NCBI GenBank assembly: GCA_001464475.1
Contig: LNDX01000002.1
Coordinates: forward strand, 62,001 to 126,000
DNA length: 64,000 nt
Direction: 5' to 3'
Source of the DNA: Flavobacteriaceae bacterium Ga0077528
Lineage (GTDB): Bacteria; Bacteroidota; Bacteroidia; Flavobacteriales; Flavobacteriaceae
Position numbers and translations under genes: made by a program. Position 1 is the stretch's first letter. Every line of letters begins with the position of its first letter. Below are positions 1-10,941 of the stretch, piece after piece. Below the pieces are notes generated by a model. The model saw only the letters and a program-made list of their open reading frames with translations. It ran no database searches and had not been told where the DNA came from.

Positions 1-649
1 TGATAATATCATAAAATTTAATAGAGAAAAATGTCCTAAAATAAAAAATACCATTGACATTGGTTTCAAAAATGGCAAATCTAAATAATAAAATTTAACT
101 CCTAATAGCAAAATATTAAAAGTATAAAAAATTGCACTGACCAAAAGCAGTTTGCTTGTCTTGTCATTTTTCATAATATAATTTCCTAGCGCAATTCCTC
201 CCATAAATGACATGCTTATACTATGAAAAATTGTAATAATGAAAACTTGAAAACTTATCTCATCAAAAATTAAAAAATTCAAATAAATAAACATAAAAAT
301 AAATGGAATTGTTCCGATAACAAACGGAAACAATGTGGGCAATTTTACTTCTTTATAAACTTTTAAAAGAATAAATAGCCTACTAATTATAAACAACACA
401 GAAGCAACAGTTACATAGTTAATAGCTTCTGATAAGAATAACACATTTGATATCCAATTCAAAAAAAGTGCAAAAATATATACACTGGATACTTTGCTTG
501 ATCTAATTAGATATAAGCTTAAAAGTAAAGGCAATAAAATTGGTTTGGAAATAGCAATCCATAATTTATTTTCCAAAAATTCGGACACAATTTCAATTAT
601 TGCTAAAAGAAAAAATAACAATAATAATTTTTTATATACGTAAGACTTA

Positions 650-669
<20 letters not shown>
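1..669 (-). CDS. YhhN/TMEM86-like integral membrane protein (3' end beyond window)
   Basis: An ATG at 669 opens 223 codons with no stop before the left edge, so the C-terminus is missing. The protein is hydrophobic throughout, with about seven apparent membrane spans. The blocks KPILLPLLL (residues 42-50) and ALFLNWISNVLFL (67-79) resemble YhhN/TMEM86 signatures. In eukaryotes TMEM86 is a lysoplasmalogenase; the bacterial role is unclear. The Asp usual in the second block is Asn here. Its start overlaps the end of the next YhhN-like gene by 20 bases, and the two look like a tandem duplication. The family call rests on motif resemblance only. Confidence 0.6.
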
Positions 670-3356
<2,687 letters not shown>

Positions 3357-3389
3357 CTAAAATAGGTAAATATTTCTAAATTCAGGAAA

Positions 3390-3863
3390 TTATGATTGAA
3401 TTATAGTATTAATTTGAACATATAATTGTCCGTCACTCAAAATCGCACCTTGAGTAATTAAATCAAATATTGATTCTTTTCTTTCGGCATCATAATTCTT
3501 TTTTCCAACATGAATTTCTACAACATCAGTGAATAGATTTTCACTTAGCCATTGTAAACCATCTTTAGTAAGAAAGTCGATATTTGGCACTAATGATTTT
3601 ATCACCATTGAGTCGATATATTCTTCTTTACAATGAAAAAGGAAAATATGGTTTTTAGAAAAATGTTCCAAAAACTGAGAATTAGACAAAACACCTTCCC
3701 AAATTAAATCGGAGAAAACGTCTAATTCTTGTTCGGCAACTTCGGGTTTGTTAGCTTTAATTTCGTCCCATTCTTTTTTATCAATAGATTGAGAAGCAAG
3801 AAAATTTGCAAATTCTTGATGCAAAGCTTCAAATTGTTCTTTGGTTAATCTTTTGTATTTCAA
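3390..3863 (-). CDS. Conserved Flavobacteriia protein, DUF6495-like
   Basis: This 157-aa soluble protein has no signal peptide or membrane segment. It starts with MKYKRLTKEQFEALHQEFA and is rich in acidic and aromatic residues. From memory it resembles the DUF6495 family of Flavobacteriia, whose function is unknown. It lies between the rpsF-rpsR-rplI terminator and ligA on the same strand, 57 bases upstream of ligA. The conserved-looking position among housekeeping genes suggests a basic cellular role, but nothing in the sequence indicates an activity. Confidence 0.6.
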   Translation of the reverse strand: MKYKRLTKEQFEALHQEFANFLASQSIDKKEWDEIKANKPEVAEQELDVFSDLIWEGVLSNSQFLEHFSKNHIFLFHCKEEYIDSMVIKSLVPNIDFLTKDGLQWLSENLFTDVVEIHVGKKNYDAERKESIFDLITQGAILSDGQLYVQINTIIQS

Positions 3864-3912
3864 TTGAAAAAGTTTAAGTGTTTATAAGTTTACAAGTTAA
3901 AAACTTATTTAT

Positions 3913-3940
3913 AAAAAAAATCCCGACTTTCATCGGGATT
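3913..3940 (-). terminator. Rho-independent terminator of the rpsF-rpsR-rplI operon
   Basis: The arms AATCCCGA (3919-3926) and TCGGGATT (3933-3940) form an 8-bp stem with a 6-base loop. Read on the minus strand, the stem is followed by eight T residues (complement of 3913-3920). It sits about 20 bases after the rplI stop. Confidence 0.85.
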
Positions 3941-3961
3941 TAGATTGTTTGTAGTGAGCTA

Positions 3962-4402
3962 TTAAACTTCAGCTACGATTTCGTATGGTAATTCAACAAC
4001 TACATCTCTGTGTAATCTTACAGAAGCAGTGTATTTTCCAGTTCTTTTTACAGTTCCACTAGTGATAAATTTTCTATCAACAGGTTGACCAGCAGCTTCT
4101 AATGCAGCAGCGATATCAATATTGGTTACAGAACCAAATAATTTTTCACCACCTGCTTTTGAAGTAATTTTAATCTCTAAAGCTTTTAATGCATCTGCAA
4201 TTTTAGTAGCATCTGCAACAACTTTAGCTTCTTTGTGAGCTTTTTGCTTTAAGTTTTCAGCTAATACTTTCTTTGCAGAAGGTGTAGCTAATTGAGCAAA
4301 TCCTTGTGGAATTAAGTAATTACGACCGTATCCAGCTTTTACTGTAACGATATCATCTTTAAATCCTACGTTTTGAACGTCTTGTTTTAATATAAGTTCC
4401 AT
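3962..4402 (-). CDS. rplI: 50S ribosomal protein L9 (bL9)
   Basis: L9 binds 23S rRNA near the base of the L1 stalk. The 146-aa length is normal. The N-terminal domain shows MELILKQDVQNVGFKDDIVTVKAGYGRNYLIP, the classic L9 signature with the G-Y-x-R-N-[FY]-L block at about residues 24-30, followed by the long connecting helix and the C-terminal domain. It is the last gene of the rpsF-rpsR-rplI operon, separated from rpsR by 68 bases holding an 8-bp hairpin. Confidence 0.97.
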   Translation of the reverse strand: MELILKQDVQNVGFKDDIVTVKAGYGRNYLIPQGFAQLATPSAKKVLAENLKQKAHKEAKVVADATKIADALKALEIKITSKAGGEKLFGSVTNIDIAAALEAAGQPVDRKFITSGTVKRTGKYTASVRLHRDVVVELPYEIVAEV

Positions 4403-4427
4403 GTTGTTGTCCTTATTATAGAAGTTA

Positions 4428-4449
4428 GTCTCGTTTAATGTAACGAGAC
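4428..4449. other. Intercistronic hairpin between rpsR and rplI
   Basis: GTCTCGTT (4428-4435) and AACGAGAC (4442-4449) form a perfect 8-bp stem with a 6-base loop. In the direction of the operon it is not followed by a T-run, so it is not an obvious intrinsic terminator. It may be an mRNA processing or attenuation site; this is inference. Confidence 0.5.
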
Positions 4450-4470
4450 AACAACTTTTTAATTAATTAA

Positions 4471-4767
4471 TTATTTTAATAAATCTGCTACATATGGCAT
4501 TAAAGCTAAGTGACGAGCTCTTTTTACAGCTACTGACACTTTTCTTTGATACTTCAATGAAGTTCCTGTTAAACGTCTTGGTAAAATTTTACCTTGCTCG
4601 TTAACGAATTTTAATAAGAAATCTGCATCTTTATAATCGATGTATTTGATTCCAGATTTTTTGAAACGACAATACTTTTTAGTTTTGTTAGTTTCTATGT
4701 TCAAAGGCGTTAAATATCTGATATCTCCGTCTTTTTTTCCTGAAGCTGATTGTTGTAATGTTGCCAT
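4471..4767 (-). CDS. rpsR: 30S ribosomal protein S18 (bS18)
   Basis: S18 binds S6 on the platform of the 30S subunit. The protein is 98 aa, slightly longer at the N-terminus than the E. coli protein. The core has the S18 pattern: [27 protein letters not shown], then the basic helix [21 protein letters not shown]. It begins two bases after the rpsF stop, which suggests coupled translation of the S6 and S18 partners. Confidence 0.97.
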   Translation of the reverse strand: MATLQQSASGKKDGDIRYLTPLNIETNKTKKYCRFKKSGIKYIDYKDADFLLKFVNEQGKILPRRLTGTSLKYQRKVSVAVKRARHLALMPYVADLLK

Positions 4768-4769
4768 GA

Positions 4770-5111
4770 TTAAGCTTTTGCTACTTTAAGTTTTTCTCTT
4801 CTTCTTTCTGCCCATGAAATTGCATGTTTGTCTAAACTTACAGTTAAGAAACGCATGATACGTTCGTCACGTCTAAATTCAGTTTCAAAAGCAATTAATA
4901 CTTCTGGAGCTACTTGGAATTCAAATAAATGGTAAAAACCACTTTTTTTGTTTTGGATTTCGTAAGCTAATTTTTTTAAGCCCCAATCCTCTTTTGATAC
5001 CATCTTTGCTCCTCTACTTGTAAGAAAATCTTCAAATTTGCTTACTGTTTCCTTTACCTGAACATCAGATAAAACGGGATTTAAGATGAAAACAGTTTCG
5101 TAATGATTCAT
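4770..5111 (-). CDS. rpsF: 30S ribosomal protein S6 (bS6)
   Basis: S6 forms a dimer with S18 on the 30S platform. The 113-aa protein starts [16 protein letters not shown], the typical S6 first strand. It retains [22 protein letters not shown] and the [10 protein letters not shown] block. It is first in the rpsF-rpsR-rplI operon. A promoter with a TTG box and TACCTTTG lies just upstream at 5145-5174. The resulting leader of about 28 bases is too short for the known S6:S18 autoregulatory structure. Confidence 0.97.
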   Translation of the reverse strand: MNHYETVFILNPVLSDVQVKETVSKFEDFLTSRGAKMVSKEDWGLKKLAYEIQNKKSGFYHLFEFQVAPEVLIAFETEFRRDERIMRFLTVSLDKHAISWAERRREKLKVAKA

Positions 5112-5144
5112 AATAAATATGTTTTAATTATATAAAATTGGGTG

Positions 5145-5174
5145 CAAAGGTAGAAATAAATATTAGTTTAACAA
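5145..5174 (-). promoter_or_regulatory. Bacteroidota-type promoter of rpsF operon
   Basis: On the minus strand TTG (complement of 5172-5174) is followed after 19 bases by TACCTTTG (complement of 5145-5152). This matches the Bacteroidota primary sigma consensus TTTG-N17-23-TAnnTTTG and lies 34 bases upstream of the rpsF ATG. Confidence 0.8.
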
Positions 5175-5265
5175 CTCAAAAACATAAAATATCGCCTAAA
5201 TGCAAAAAAATACTGCTTAAAAGCAAAAAAAATCGATAAACGTTATTTTCTTTAAAAAAAAGTAC

Positions 5266-5273
5266 TATATTTG
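5266..5273 (+). promoter_or_regulatory. Promoter -7 box of the LytTR regulator gene
   Basis: TATATTTG matches TAnnTTTG and ends 29 bases before the ATG at 5303. No perfect -33 TTG is visible at the right distance. Confidence 0.6.
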
Positions 5274-5302
5274 TCTCACCAAATCTATAATAATACTGAA
5301 TT

Positions 5303-5998
5303 ATGAAATTAAATTGTGTAGTAGTCGATGACAGTTCTCTTCAGAGGATGGTCATTGCAAAGTTAGTAAATAATCATCCAAATCTACAATTAGTGGGTGA
5401 TTTTTCTAATGCAATTGAAGCAAAAAATTGTATGACGGTGCATACCGTTGACCTAATCTTTTTAGATGTAGAGATGCCTGTAATTAGCGGTTTTGATTTT
5501 ATTGATGGTTTAAAAGTTAAACCTCAAGTAATTTTCATTACTTCTAAAGCTGAGTATGCCTTGAAAGCATTTGATTATGATGCAACAGATTATTTGCAAA
5601 AACCAATTGTATTAGAGCGTTTCAATGCTTCTGTAAAAAGAGCATTAGACCATTATATGTTACGTCAAGACAATCATGACGATGAAGGTGATCACATCTT
5701 TATTAAGAGTAATCTTAAAAAGTTGAAAGTTTTTACCAATAAAATCAAATGGATTGAAGCTTACGGCGATTATGTAAAAGTTGTAACAGAAGAAGATACA
5801 AACCTTGTTCTATCAACTATGAAATCTTTTGAAAAAGACTTATCTAAAGATAAATTTATTAGAGTTCACAAATCGTATATCATTAATATCGATAAAGTAG
5901 AACGTTTCAATAGTAAATTTGCTGAAATTGGAGTTACTAAAATTCCATTAAGTCGTAATAAGAAAGAAGATTTAATAAGAGCTCTAGCAATTGCTTAA
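5303..5998 (+). CDS. LytTR-family response regulator transcription factor
   Basis: This 231-aa protein has an N-terminal receiver domain (about residues 1-120) and a C-terminal LytTR DNA-binding domain (about 130-230). The receiver has the acidic pair near residues 8-10 (VVDDSS), the phospho-acceptor Asp in LIFLDVEMP, and the Lys in the QKPI block. The LytTR part contains IKWIEAYGDYVKV and FIRVHKSYIINIDKV, both typical. No sensor kinase gene is adjacent, so the partner must be encoded elsewhere. The 3' end overlaps convergent priA by 4 bases. Confidence 0.93.
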   Translation: MKLNCVVVDDSSLQRMVIAKLVNNHPNLQLVGDFSNAIEAKNCMTVHTVDLIFLDVEMPVISGFDFIDGLKVKPQVIFITSKAEYALKAFDYDATDYLQKPIVLERFNASVKRALDHYMLRQDNHDDEGDHIFIKSNLKKLKVFTNKIKWIEAYGDYVKVVTEEDTNLVLSTMKSFEKDLSKDKFIRVHKSYIINIDKVERFNSKFAEIGVTKIPLSRNKKEDLIRALAIA

Positions 5999-8442
5999 TA
6001 AAAATCAACGTTTGCAGTAACTTTTATAGTTCTGTATTGCGGAATAACATCAAAACTATTCAGAATTTTCTGGATAGTTTTTTTTGTGTTTGGAATGGAC
6101 ACATTTTGAGGAATCTTAACCATAATAGTTCTGATATATTCATTACGAATACGATTAATTCCTGGTTCTTCTGGACCTAAAACTGGTAGTTGCAAATGTT
6201 GCTGCATCACTTGATACAACCACATCGAACCTCCTTTTAATTTATCAAAATCCTTATGCTTCAACGTCAATTTTATTAAACGGAAATAAGGTGGATATTT
6301 ATAAATCTGACGTTCATACAATTGCTCTTTATACATTCCAACATAATCATTGTGAGTTACTTGCTGAATAATATTGTGATTTACATTATACGTTTGAATA
6401 ATTACTTTTCCGCGTTTGTCTGAACGACCTGCACGACCAGAAACTTGTGTCATCATTTGAAAACTTCTTTCAAAAGCTCTAAAATCAGGATGATATAACA
6501 TCGTGTCAGCATTCATAATTCCGACTAACGAAACGTTATCAAAATCTAATCCTTTTGCAAGCATTTGTGTTCCAACCAAAATATCAATTTCACGATTTTT
6601 AAAACTATCAATTAATTTTTCAAAACTGTATTTTCCACGAGTAGTGTCTTGATCCATTCGCTTGATGTTTTTTGTTGGAAATAATTCGGCTAATTCCAAT
6701 TCAATTTGCTCTGTTCCAAAACCTTTCGCAGAAATATCTACGCTTGAACAAGCGTGACAATTAGTTGGTTTTGCAATAGAATATCCACAATAATGACAAC
6801 GCAATTGGTTCTTGAATTTATGATACGTCAAACTTACATTGCAACTAGTACATTGCGGAATATGACCACAAGTCATACATTCTAAAACTGGTGAAAAACC
6901 TCGTCGATTTTGAAATAAAATGATTTGTTCACCCAAACTCAAAGCTTCCGTTATGGCTTCAATAAGCGTCAAACTGAAATGACCCTTCATTCGTTTTTTG
7001 AAGTAATTTTCTTTTAAATCTACCAATTCAACTTCGGGTAAAGGTGCTTTTCCGAAACGTTCAGAAATTGAAATCATACCGAATTTTCCTGATTGCGCGT
7101 TGAAATACGTTTCAATACTTGGCGTTGCTGAACCTAATAAAACTTTAGCTTTTTGTGAATTTGCCAAAACAATTGCGGCATCACGAGCATGATATCTTGG
7201 CGCTGGATCTTGTTGCTTAAATGTTTGTTCGTGTTCTTCATCAATGATTATCAATCCTAAATTGGAAAAAGGTAAAAACAAAGACGACCTTGCTCCTATT
7301 ACTATTTTAGCTTTTTCTGAATTTTCTAGAACTTGATTCCAAACTTCAACACGTTCATTATTAGAATATTTAGAATGAAAAACAGCTACTTGATTTCCAA
7401 AATGTGCCGTTAAACGAGAAACCAATTGTGTGGTTAAAGCAATTTCGGGAAGTAAGTACAAAACTTGTTTGCCTTGAGCAATATATTCTTCTATTAATTT
7501 GGTATAAATTTCAGTTTTTCCTGAAGATGTAACACCATGAAGTAGCGAGACATCTTTCGAAAGAAAACTCTCTTTTATTTCTATAAAGGCATTTTGTTGT
7601 GCTTCACTTAAAACTAAATTATTTTCAATTTTATTTTTATCAAAATTGACTCTGTCTTCTTGAATAAAATATTCTTCAAAAATATTTTTATCAATCAACG
7701 TTTTAATTGTAGTAGAAGTTGACTGCGAAATATCGGTTAATTGCTTTACCGAAATTGGCTTTTTTTCTTGTGCATTTAACTGAAAATAATGCATCAGAAC
7801 TTCCTTTTGCTTTGCTCCTTTTAAAGAATCTAACAACGAAATCAGACTTTCATCAGAAGTATAATTTTCATGTAAACGAATGTATCTAATTAGCTTTGGC
7901 TTGTATTCTTCTTGAAGTTCTTCTTGAAGTGAAAGCACATTTTTATTAAGCAATTTCTGAACTATAGGAAAAATATTCTTCTTGTTCAAAATTGCACTGA
8001 TATCCTGAACTTTTAATGAACTTTGATGTTGAAGTGCTTCAAAAATTAGAAATTCATCATCGGATAAATCGGATTCATTTACATTGAAATCTTTCTTTTG
8101 AGAAATTATAGTTTCGCTTTCTAAAATAAAAGCAGATGGCATTGCACCTCGAAAAACGTCACCAAGATTACACATATAATACGTAGCAATCCATTGCCAA
8201 TGTTGAATTTGAAATTCATTTACAATTGGTTTATCATCTAAAATTTGATGAATTTCTTTGGCTTCATATAATGTTGGTGGAATTTGATGCAAATCTAAAA
8301 CTAGCCCTGTATAGATTTTACTTTTCCCAAATGGAACAGCAACACGCATTCCGATTTTGATGTAATTGTACTCGGCTTCCGAAACGCTGTAAGTGAACGT
8401 TTTGGGTAAAGAAAGCGGTAAAATTACTTCGATGAAATGCAT
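5995..8442 (-). CDS. priA: Primosomal protein N' (replication restart helicase PriA)
   Basis: PriA recognises stalled forks and reloads the replicative helicase. The 815-aa protein has an N-terminal DNA-binding part, then Walker A (GVTSSGKTEIY), the DEEH box of a superfamily 2 helicase, a cysteine-rich zinc region (CMTCGHIPQCTSCN...CHYCGY...CHAC, eight Cys) and the C-terminal motifs GTQMLAKGLDFDNVSLVGI and QVSGRAGR. All expected catalytic elements are present. The ATG at 8442 gives the typical start MHFIEVILPL. Confidence 0.96.
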   Translation of the reverse strand: MHFIEVILPLSLPKTFTYSVSEAEYNYIKIGMRVAVPFGKSKIYTGLVLDLHQIPPTLYEAKEIHQILDDKPIVNEFQIQHWQWIATYYMCNLGDVFRGAMPSAFILESETIISQKKDFNVNESDLSDDEFLIFEALQHQSSLKVQDISAILNKKNIFPIVQKLLNKNVLSLQEELQEEYKPKLIRYIRLHENYTSDESLISLLDSLKGAKQKEVLMHYFQLNAQEKKPISVKQLTDISQSTSTTIKTLIDKNIFEEYFIQEDRVNFDKNKIENNLVLSEAQQNAFIEIKESFLSKDVSLLHGVTSSGKTEIYTKLIEEYIAQGKQVLYLLPEIALTTQLVSRLTAHFGNQVAVFHSKYSNNERVEVWNQVLENSEKAKIVIGARSSLFLPFSNLGLIIIDEEHEQTFKQQDPAPRYHARDAAIVLANSQKAKVLLGSATPSIETYFNAQSGKFGMISISERFGKAPLPEVELVDLKENYFKKRMKGHFSLTLIEAITEALSLGEQIILFQNRRGFSPVLECMTCGHIPQCTSCNVSLTYHKFKNQLRCHYCGYSIAKPTNCHACSSVDISAKGFGTEQIELELAELFPTKNIKRMDQDTTRGKYSFEKLIDSFKNREIDILVGTQMLAKGLDFDNVSLVGIMNADTMLYHPDFRAFERSFQMMTQVSGRAGRSDKRGKVIIQTYNVNHNIIQQVTHNDYVGMYKEQLYERQIYKYPPYFRLIKLTLKHKDFDKLKGGSMWLYQVMQQHLQLPVLGPEEPGINRIRNEYIRTIMVKIPQNVSIPNTKKTIQKILNSFDVIPQYRTIKVTANVDFY

Positions 8443-8490
8443 TTTTTAGAATAAAAAGAATATAAAATCGATGGAAGAGACTAAAATTAA

Positions 8491-8940
8491 CTAATTTTTC
8501 ACTCGTTTCCAATATTGGGTTCTTCCTAAAAGAGAAATTCCAATATAACCCCGAACTTTTAGTTTGTCATTGCCTTCCAATGTGATATAACACTTGTATA
8601 GCTTACCGTTTTTTGGATCTAAAATTTTACCACCACTATATTCTTCGCCATCTTTAGTCAATCCTTTGATAAAAATCAAGCCCATAATTGGTTTATCTTT
8701 ATCTGTTCCTTGACATAATGTACATTTTTTGAATCGATGTTCAGCTTCTAAAATTTCAACGATTCTTCCGTAGATTTTTCCATCTACTTCATAGATTTCT
8801 ACAATGCTCTTTTCTTTACCGGTTTCATCATCAATAGTTTTCCATTTTCCTAAAACAGATTGACTTTGAGCTATTTGAAAAAACAAAACAAAAAGTAAAA
8901 CTAAACTATTCTTGAGTTTGAACATTTTTAACGTCTTCAT
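8491..8940 (-). CDS. Secreted DUF2147 family protein
   Basis: This 149-aa protein has an N-terminal signal peptide (basic start, hydrophobic run LVLLFVLFFQIA, probable cleavage after QSQS). The mature part has the DUF2147 pattern: VLGKWKTIDDETGKEKSIVEIYE, a C-x-x-C pair (KCTLCQG), and GKILDPKNGKLYKCYITLEG...LKVRGYIG. The family is periplasmic or outer-membrane associated and of unknown function. It lies 48 bases upstream of priA on the same strand, and co-transcription is possible. Confidence 0.85.
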   Translation of the reverse strand: MKTLKMFKLKNSLVLLFVLFFQIAQSQSVLGKWKTIDDETGKEKSIVEIYEVDGKIYGRIVEILEAEHRFKKCTLCQGTDKDKPIMGLIFIKGLTKDGEEYSGGKILDPKNGKLYKCYITLEGNDKLKVRGYIGISLLGRTQYWKRVKN

Positions 8941-8995
8941 AACTGGATTTATTTCTTAATTGTAAATTTTAATTATTGATTTATGACTTAAAATA

Positions 8996-9940
8996 TTAAT
9001 TTGAACTATTTTCTGCTTCTAATTCGAGTGCTTTTTCTCTTTTTAGTTTTTGAATTAAAGCGTTCAATTCGAATCCTAATAAAAGAATCATACAATTAAT
9101 CCAAATGTAAAACATTACTACTAAAAGCGTTCCGATAGAACCATAAAGTTCATTGTATTTTGAGAATTTTACTACCCAAATTCCAAAGAAATAGGAAGAT
9201 AAAATGATTAAAATTGTTGTAAAAACGGAACCTATTGAAATAAAGGCACGTTTGCCATTTCTTTTAATTCCGAATTTAAAAAGTATAGATGTTGCAATTA
9301 AAATCATCAGAATTAAGAAAATATAACGGCTCATTTCGATGATTGGAATATCTTCTGAAAGTACGTCTTGAATTTTAGTTTTCTGAATTAAAACTTCAAA
9401 AACAACGATGGTTGCAACGGTTACAATCAATATTAATGATAATAAAATAGACATTCCCAGTGAAACCAAATATTGTCTCACATAAGCACGCTTCAAAGTT
9501 ATATGCTGCGAATTTTCAAAACCTCCAAGAATCGCATTTACACCATTTGTCATTAACAAAACCGCCATGATAACTCCGGTAGAAATCAATCCCGAATGAC
9601 TGTTGTGAAGAATATCATTTATGATTTTGAAAATAGCATCATAAGTTGTTGGAGGAACGCCATCCTTAACAAATCCAAGAAAATCTTCTTGAAAACCTTC
9701 AATTGGAATATACGGAATCAAATTCAGAATAAACAAAGCAAAAGGAAACAACGCCATAAAGAAACTGAAGGCAATTGCAGCAGCACGATAAGACAAAGCA
9801 CCTTCTATAATTCCCGTAATGTATAACTCTAAAAGTTCATATAACGACAACCCATGTAGCCAAGGCAATTTGATTGAATTACCAAAAGCTATAAGTTGTT
9901 TAATTACTGGAAAACCTTTTATTTTTTCTTCTAATGTCAT
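8996..9940 (-). CDS. YihY/virulence factor BrkB family membrane protein
   Basis: This 314-aa protein has six hydrophobic segments. It shows the family blocks YRAAAIAFSFFMALFPFALF (about residues 50-70), GVNAILGGFENSQH and GSIGTLLVVMFYIWINCMILLLGFELNA near the C-terminus. The family was once annotated as ribonuclease BN, which was an error; its real function is not settled. The gene is 3 bases downstream of nadC on the same strand and is probably co-transcribed with it. Confidence 0.9.
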   Translation of the reverse strand: MTLEEKIKGFPVIKQLIAFGNSIKLPWLHGLSLYELLELYITGIIEGALSYRAAAIAFSFFMALFPFALFILNLIPYIPIEGFQEDFLGFVKDGVPPTTYDAIFKIINDILHNSHSGLISTGVIMAVLLMTNGVNAILGGFENSQHITLKRAYVRQYLVSLGMSILLSLILIVTVATIVVFEVLIQKTKIQDVLSEDIPIIEMSRYIFLILMILIATSILFKFGIKRNGKRAFISIGSVFTTILIILSSYFFGIWVVKFSKYNELYGSIGTLLVVMFYIWINCMILLLGFELNALIQKLKREKALELEAENSSN

Positions 9941-9943
9941 TTT

Positions 9944-10801
9944 TTAAATCGCTTTCAAACTCAAATCCATGTTATAAACAGAATGTGTTAAAGCACCAGA
10001 TGAAATGTAATTCACTCCACACTCAGCATATTGACGTATGGTATTTTCATTTATGTTTCCTGATGATTCAGTTAAACATTTTGTTCCAATTAAGGCAACT
10101 GCTTTTTTAGTATCTTCAAAATTAAAATTGTCAATTAAAATTCTATAAACTCCATCGTTTTGTAAAATTTCTTTTATTTCATCAAGATTTCTTGCTTCAA
10201 CGATAATTTTCAAATCTTTATTGTTGGCTTTTAAATATTCTTTTGTTTTGTTGATTGCTTTTGTAATTCCACCAGCAAAATCGTTGTGATTGTCTTTTAG
10301 CATTACCATATCATACAATGCAAATCGGTGATTCTCACCACCACCAATTTTTACAGCCCATTTTTCACAAGCTCTAAAACCTGGCGTTGTTTTTCTTGTG
10401 TCAAGAACTTTAGTGTTAGTTCCTTCTAGTAAATCAACATATTTTCTTGTTTTAGTTGCAATCGCACTCATTCTTTGCATTGAATTCAATACCAATCGTT
10501 CAGCTTTTAGAATTGATTGCGAACTTCCTGAAACATGGAAAACCACATCGCCATATTTCACTGTTGAACCATCTGTGATAAACGTTTCCACTTTCATGTT
10601 GGCATCAACATAATTGAAAACCATTTTTGCAAATTCAACTCCGGCAATAATTCCGTTGTCTTTTACTAATAGTTTAGCTTTTCCTTGTGCATCAGTCGGA
10701 ATGCATGCAAGCGAAGAATGATCACCATCGCCAACATCTTCACGGATGGCATTTTGTATAATTAATTGGAGTTCGTTTTGAAATTGTGCTTCTGAAATCA
10801 T
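9944..10801 (-). CDS. nadC: Nicotinate-nucleotide pyrophosphorylase (carboxylating)
   Basis: NadC converts quinolinate and PRPP to nicotinate mononucleotide, CO2 and pyrophosphate in de novo NAD synthesis. The 285-aa length is normal. Visible motifs are EDVGDGDHSS near the N-terminus, RLVLNSMQRMSAIATKTR, TRKTTPGFRACEKWAVKIGGGENHR and the C-terminal ESSGNINENTIRQYAECGVNYISSG. No nadA or nadB lies nearby. The next gene, a BrkB-family protein, follows after 3 bases. Confidence 0.96.
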   Translation of the reverse strand: MISEAQFQNELQLIIQNAIREDVGDGDHSSLACIPTDAQGKAKLLVKDNGIIAGVEFAKMVFNYVDANMKVETFITDGSTVKYGDVVFHVSGSSQSILKAERLVLNSMQRMSAIATKTRKYVDLLEGTNTKVLDTRKTTPGFRACEKWAVKIGGGENHRFALYDMVMLKDNHNDFAGGITKAINKTKEYLKANNKDLKIIVEARNLDEIKEILQNDGVYRILIDNFNFEDTKKAVALIGTKCLTESSGNINENTIRQYAECGVNYISSGALTHSVYNMDLSLKAI

Positions 10802-10907
10802 AATCTAAATTTGAATGGCTAAAATAATTAAAAATGTTGATTTGCGTTATGATATAAATCTGAAATTATAAATAGATTAACTAAAACTATTCAATTACAT
10901 TTTTTTA

Positions 10908-10915
10908 TACATTTG
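10908..10915 (+). promoter_or_regulatory. Promoter -7 box of lipoprotein gene
   Basis: TACATTTG matches TAnnTTTG and ends 26 bases upstream of the ATG at 10942, in the divergent spacer with nadC. Confidence 0.55.
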
Positions 10916-10941
10916 ATAGCGTTTAATAACTTCAAAAACTC

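Noticed and set aside
8318..8512. A 64-codon minus-strand frame between DUF2147 and priA
   Set aside because: It overlaps both real genes out of frame and has no recognisable sequence.
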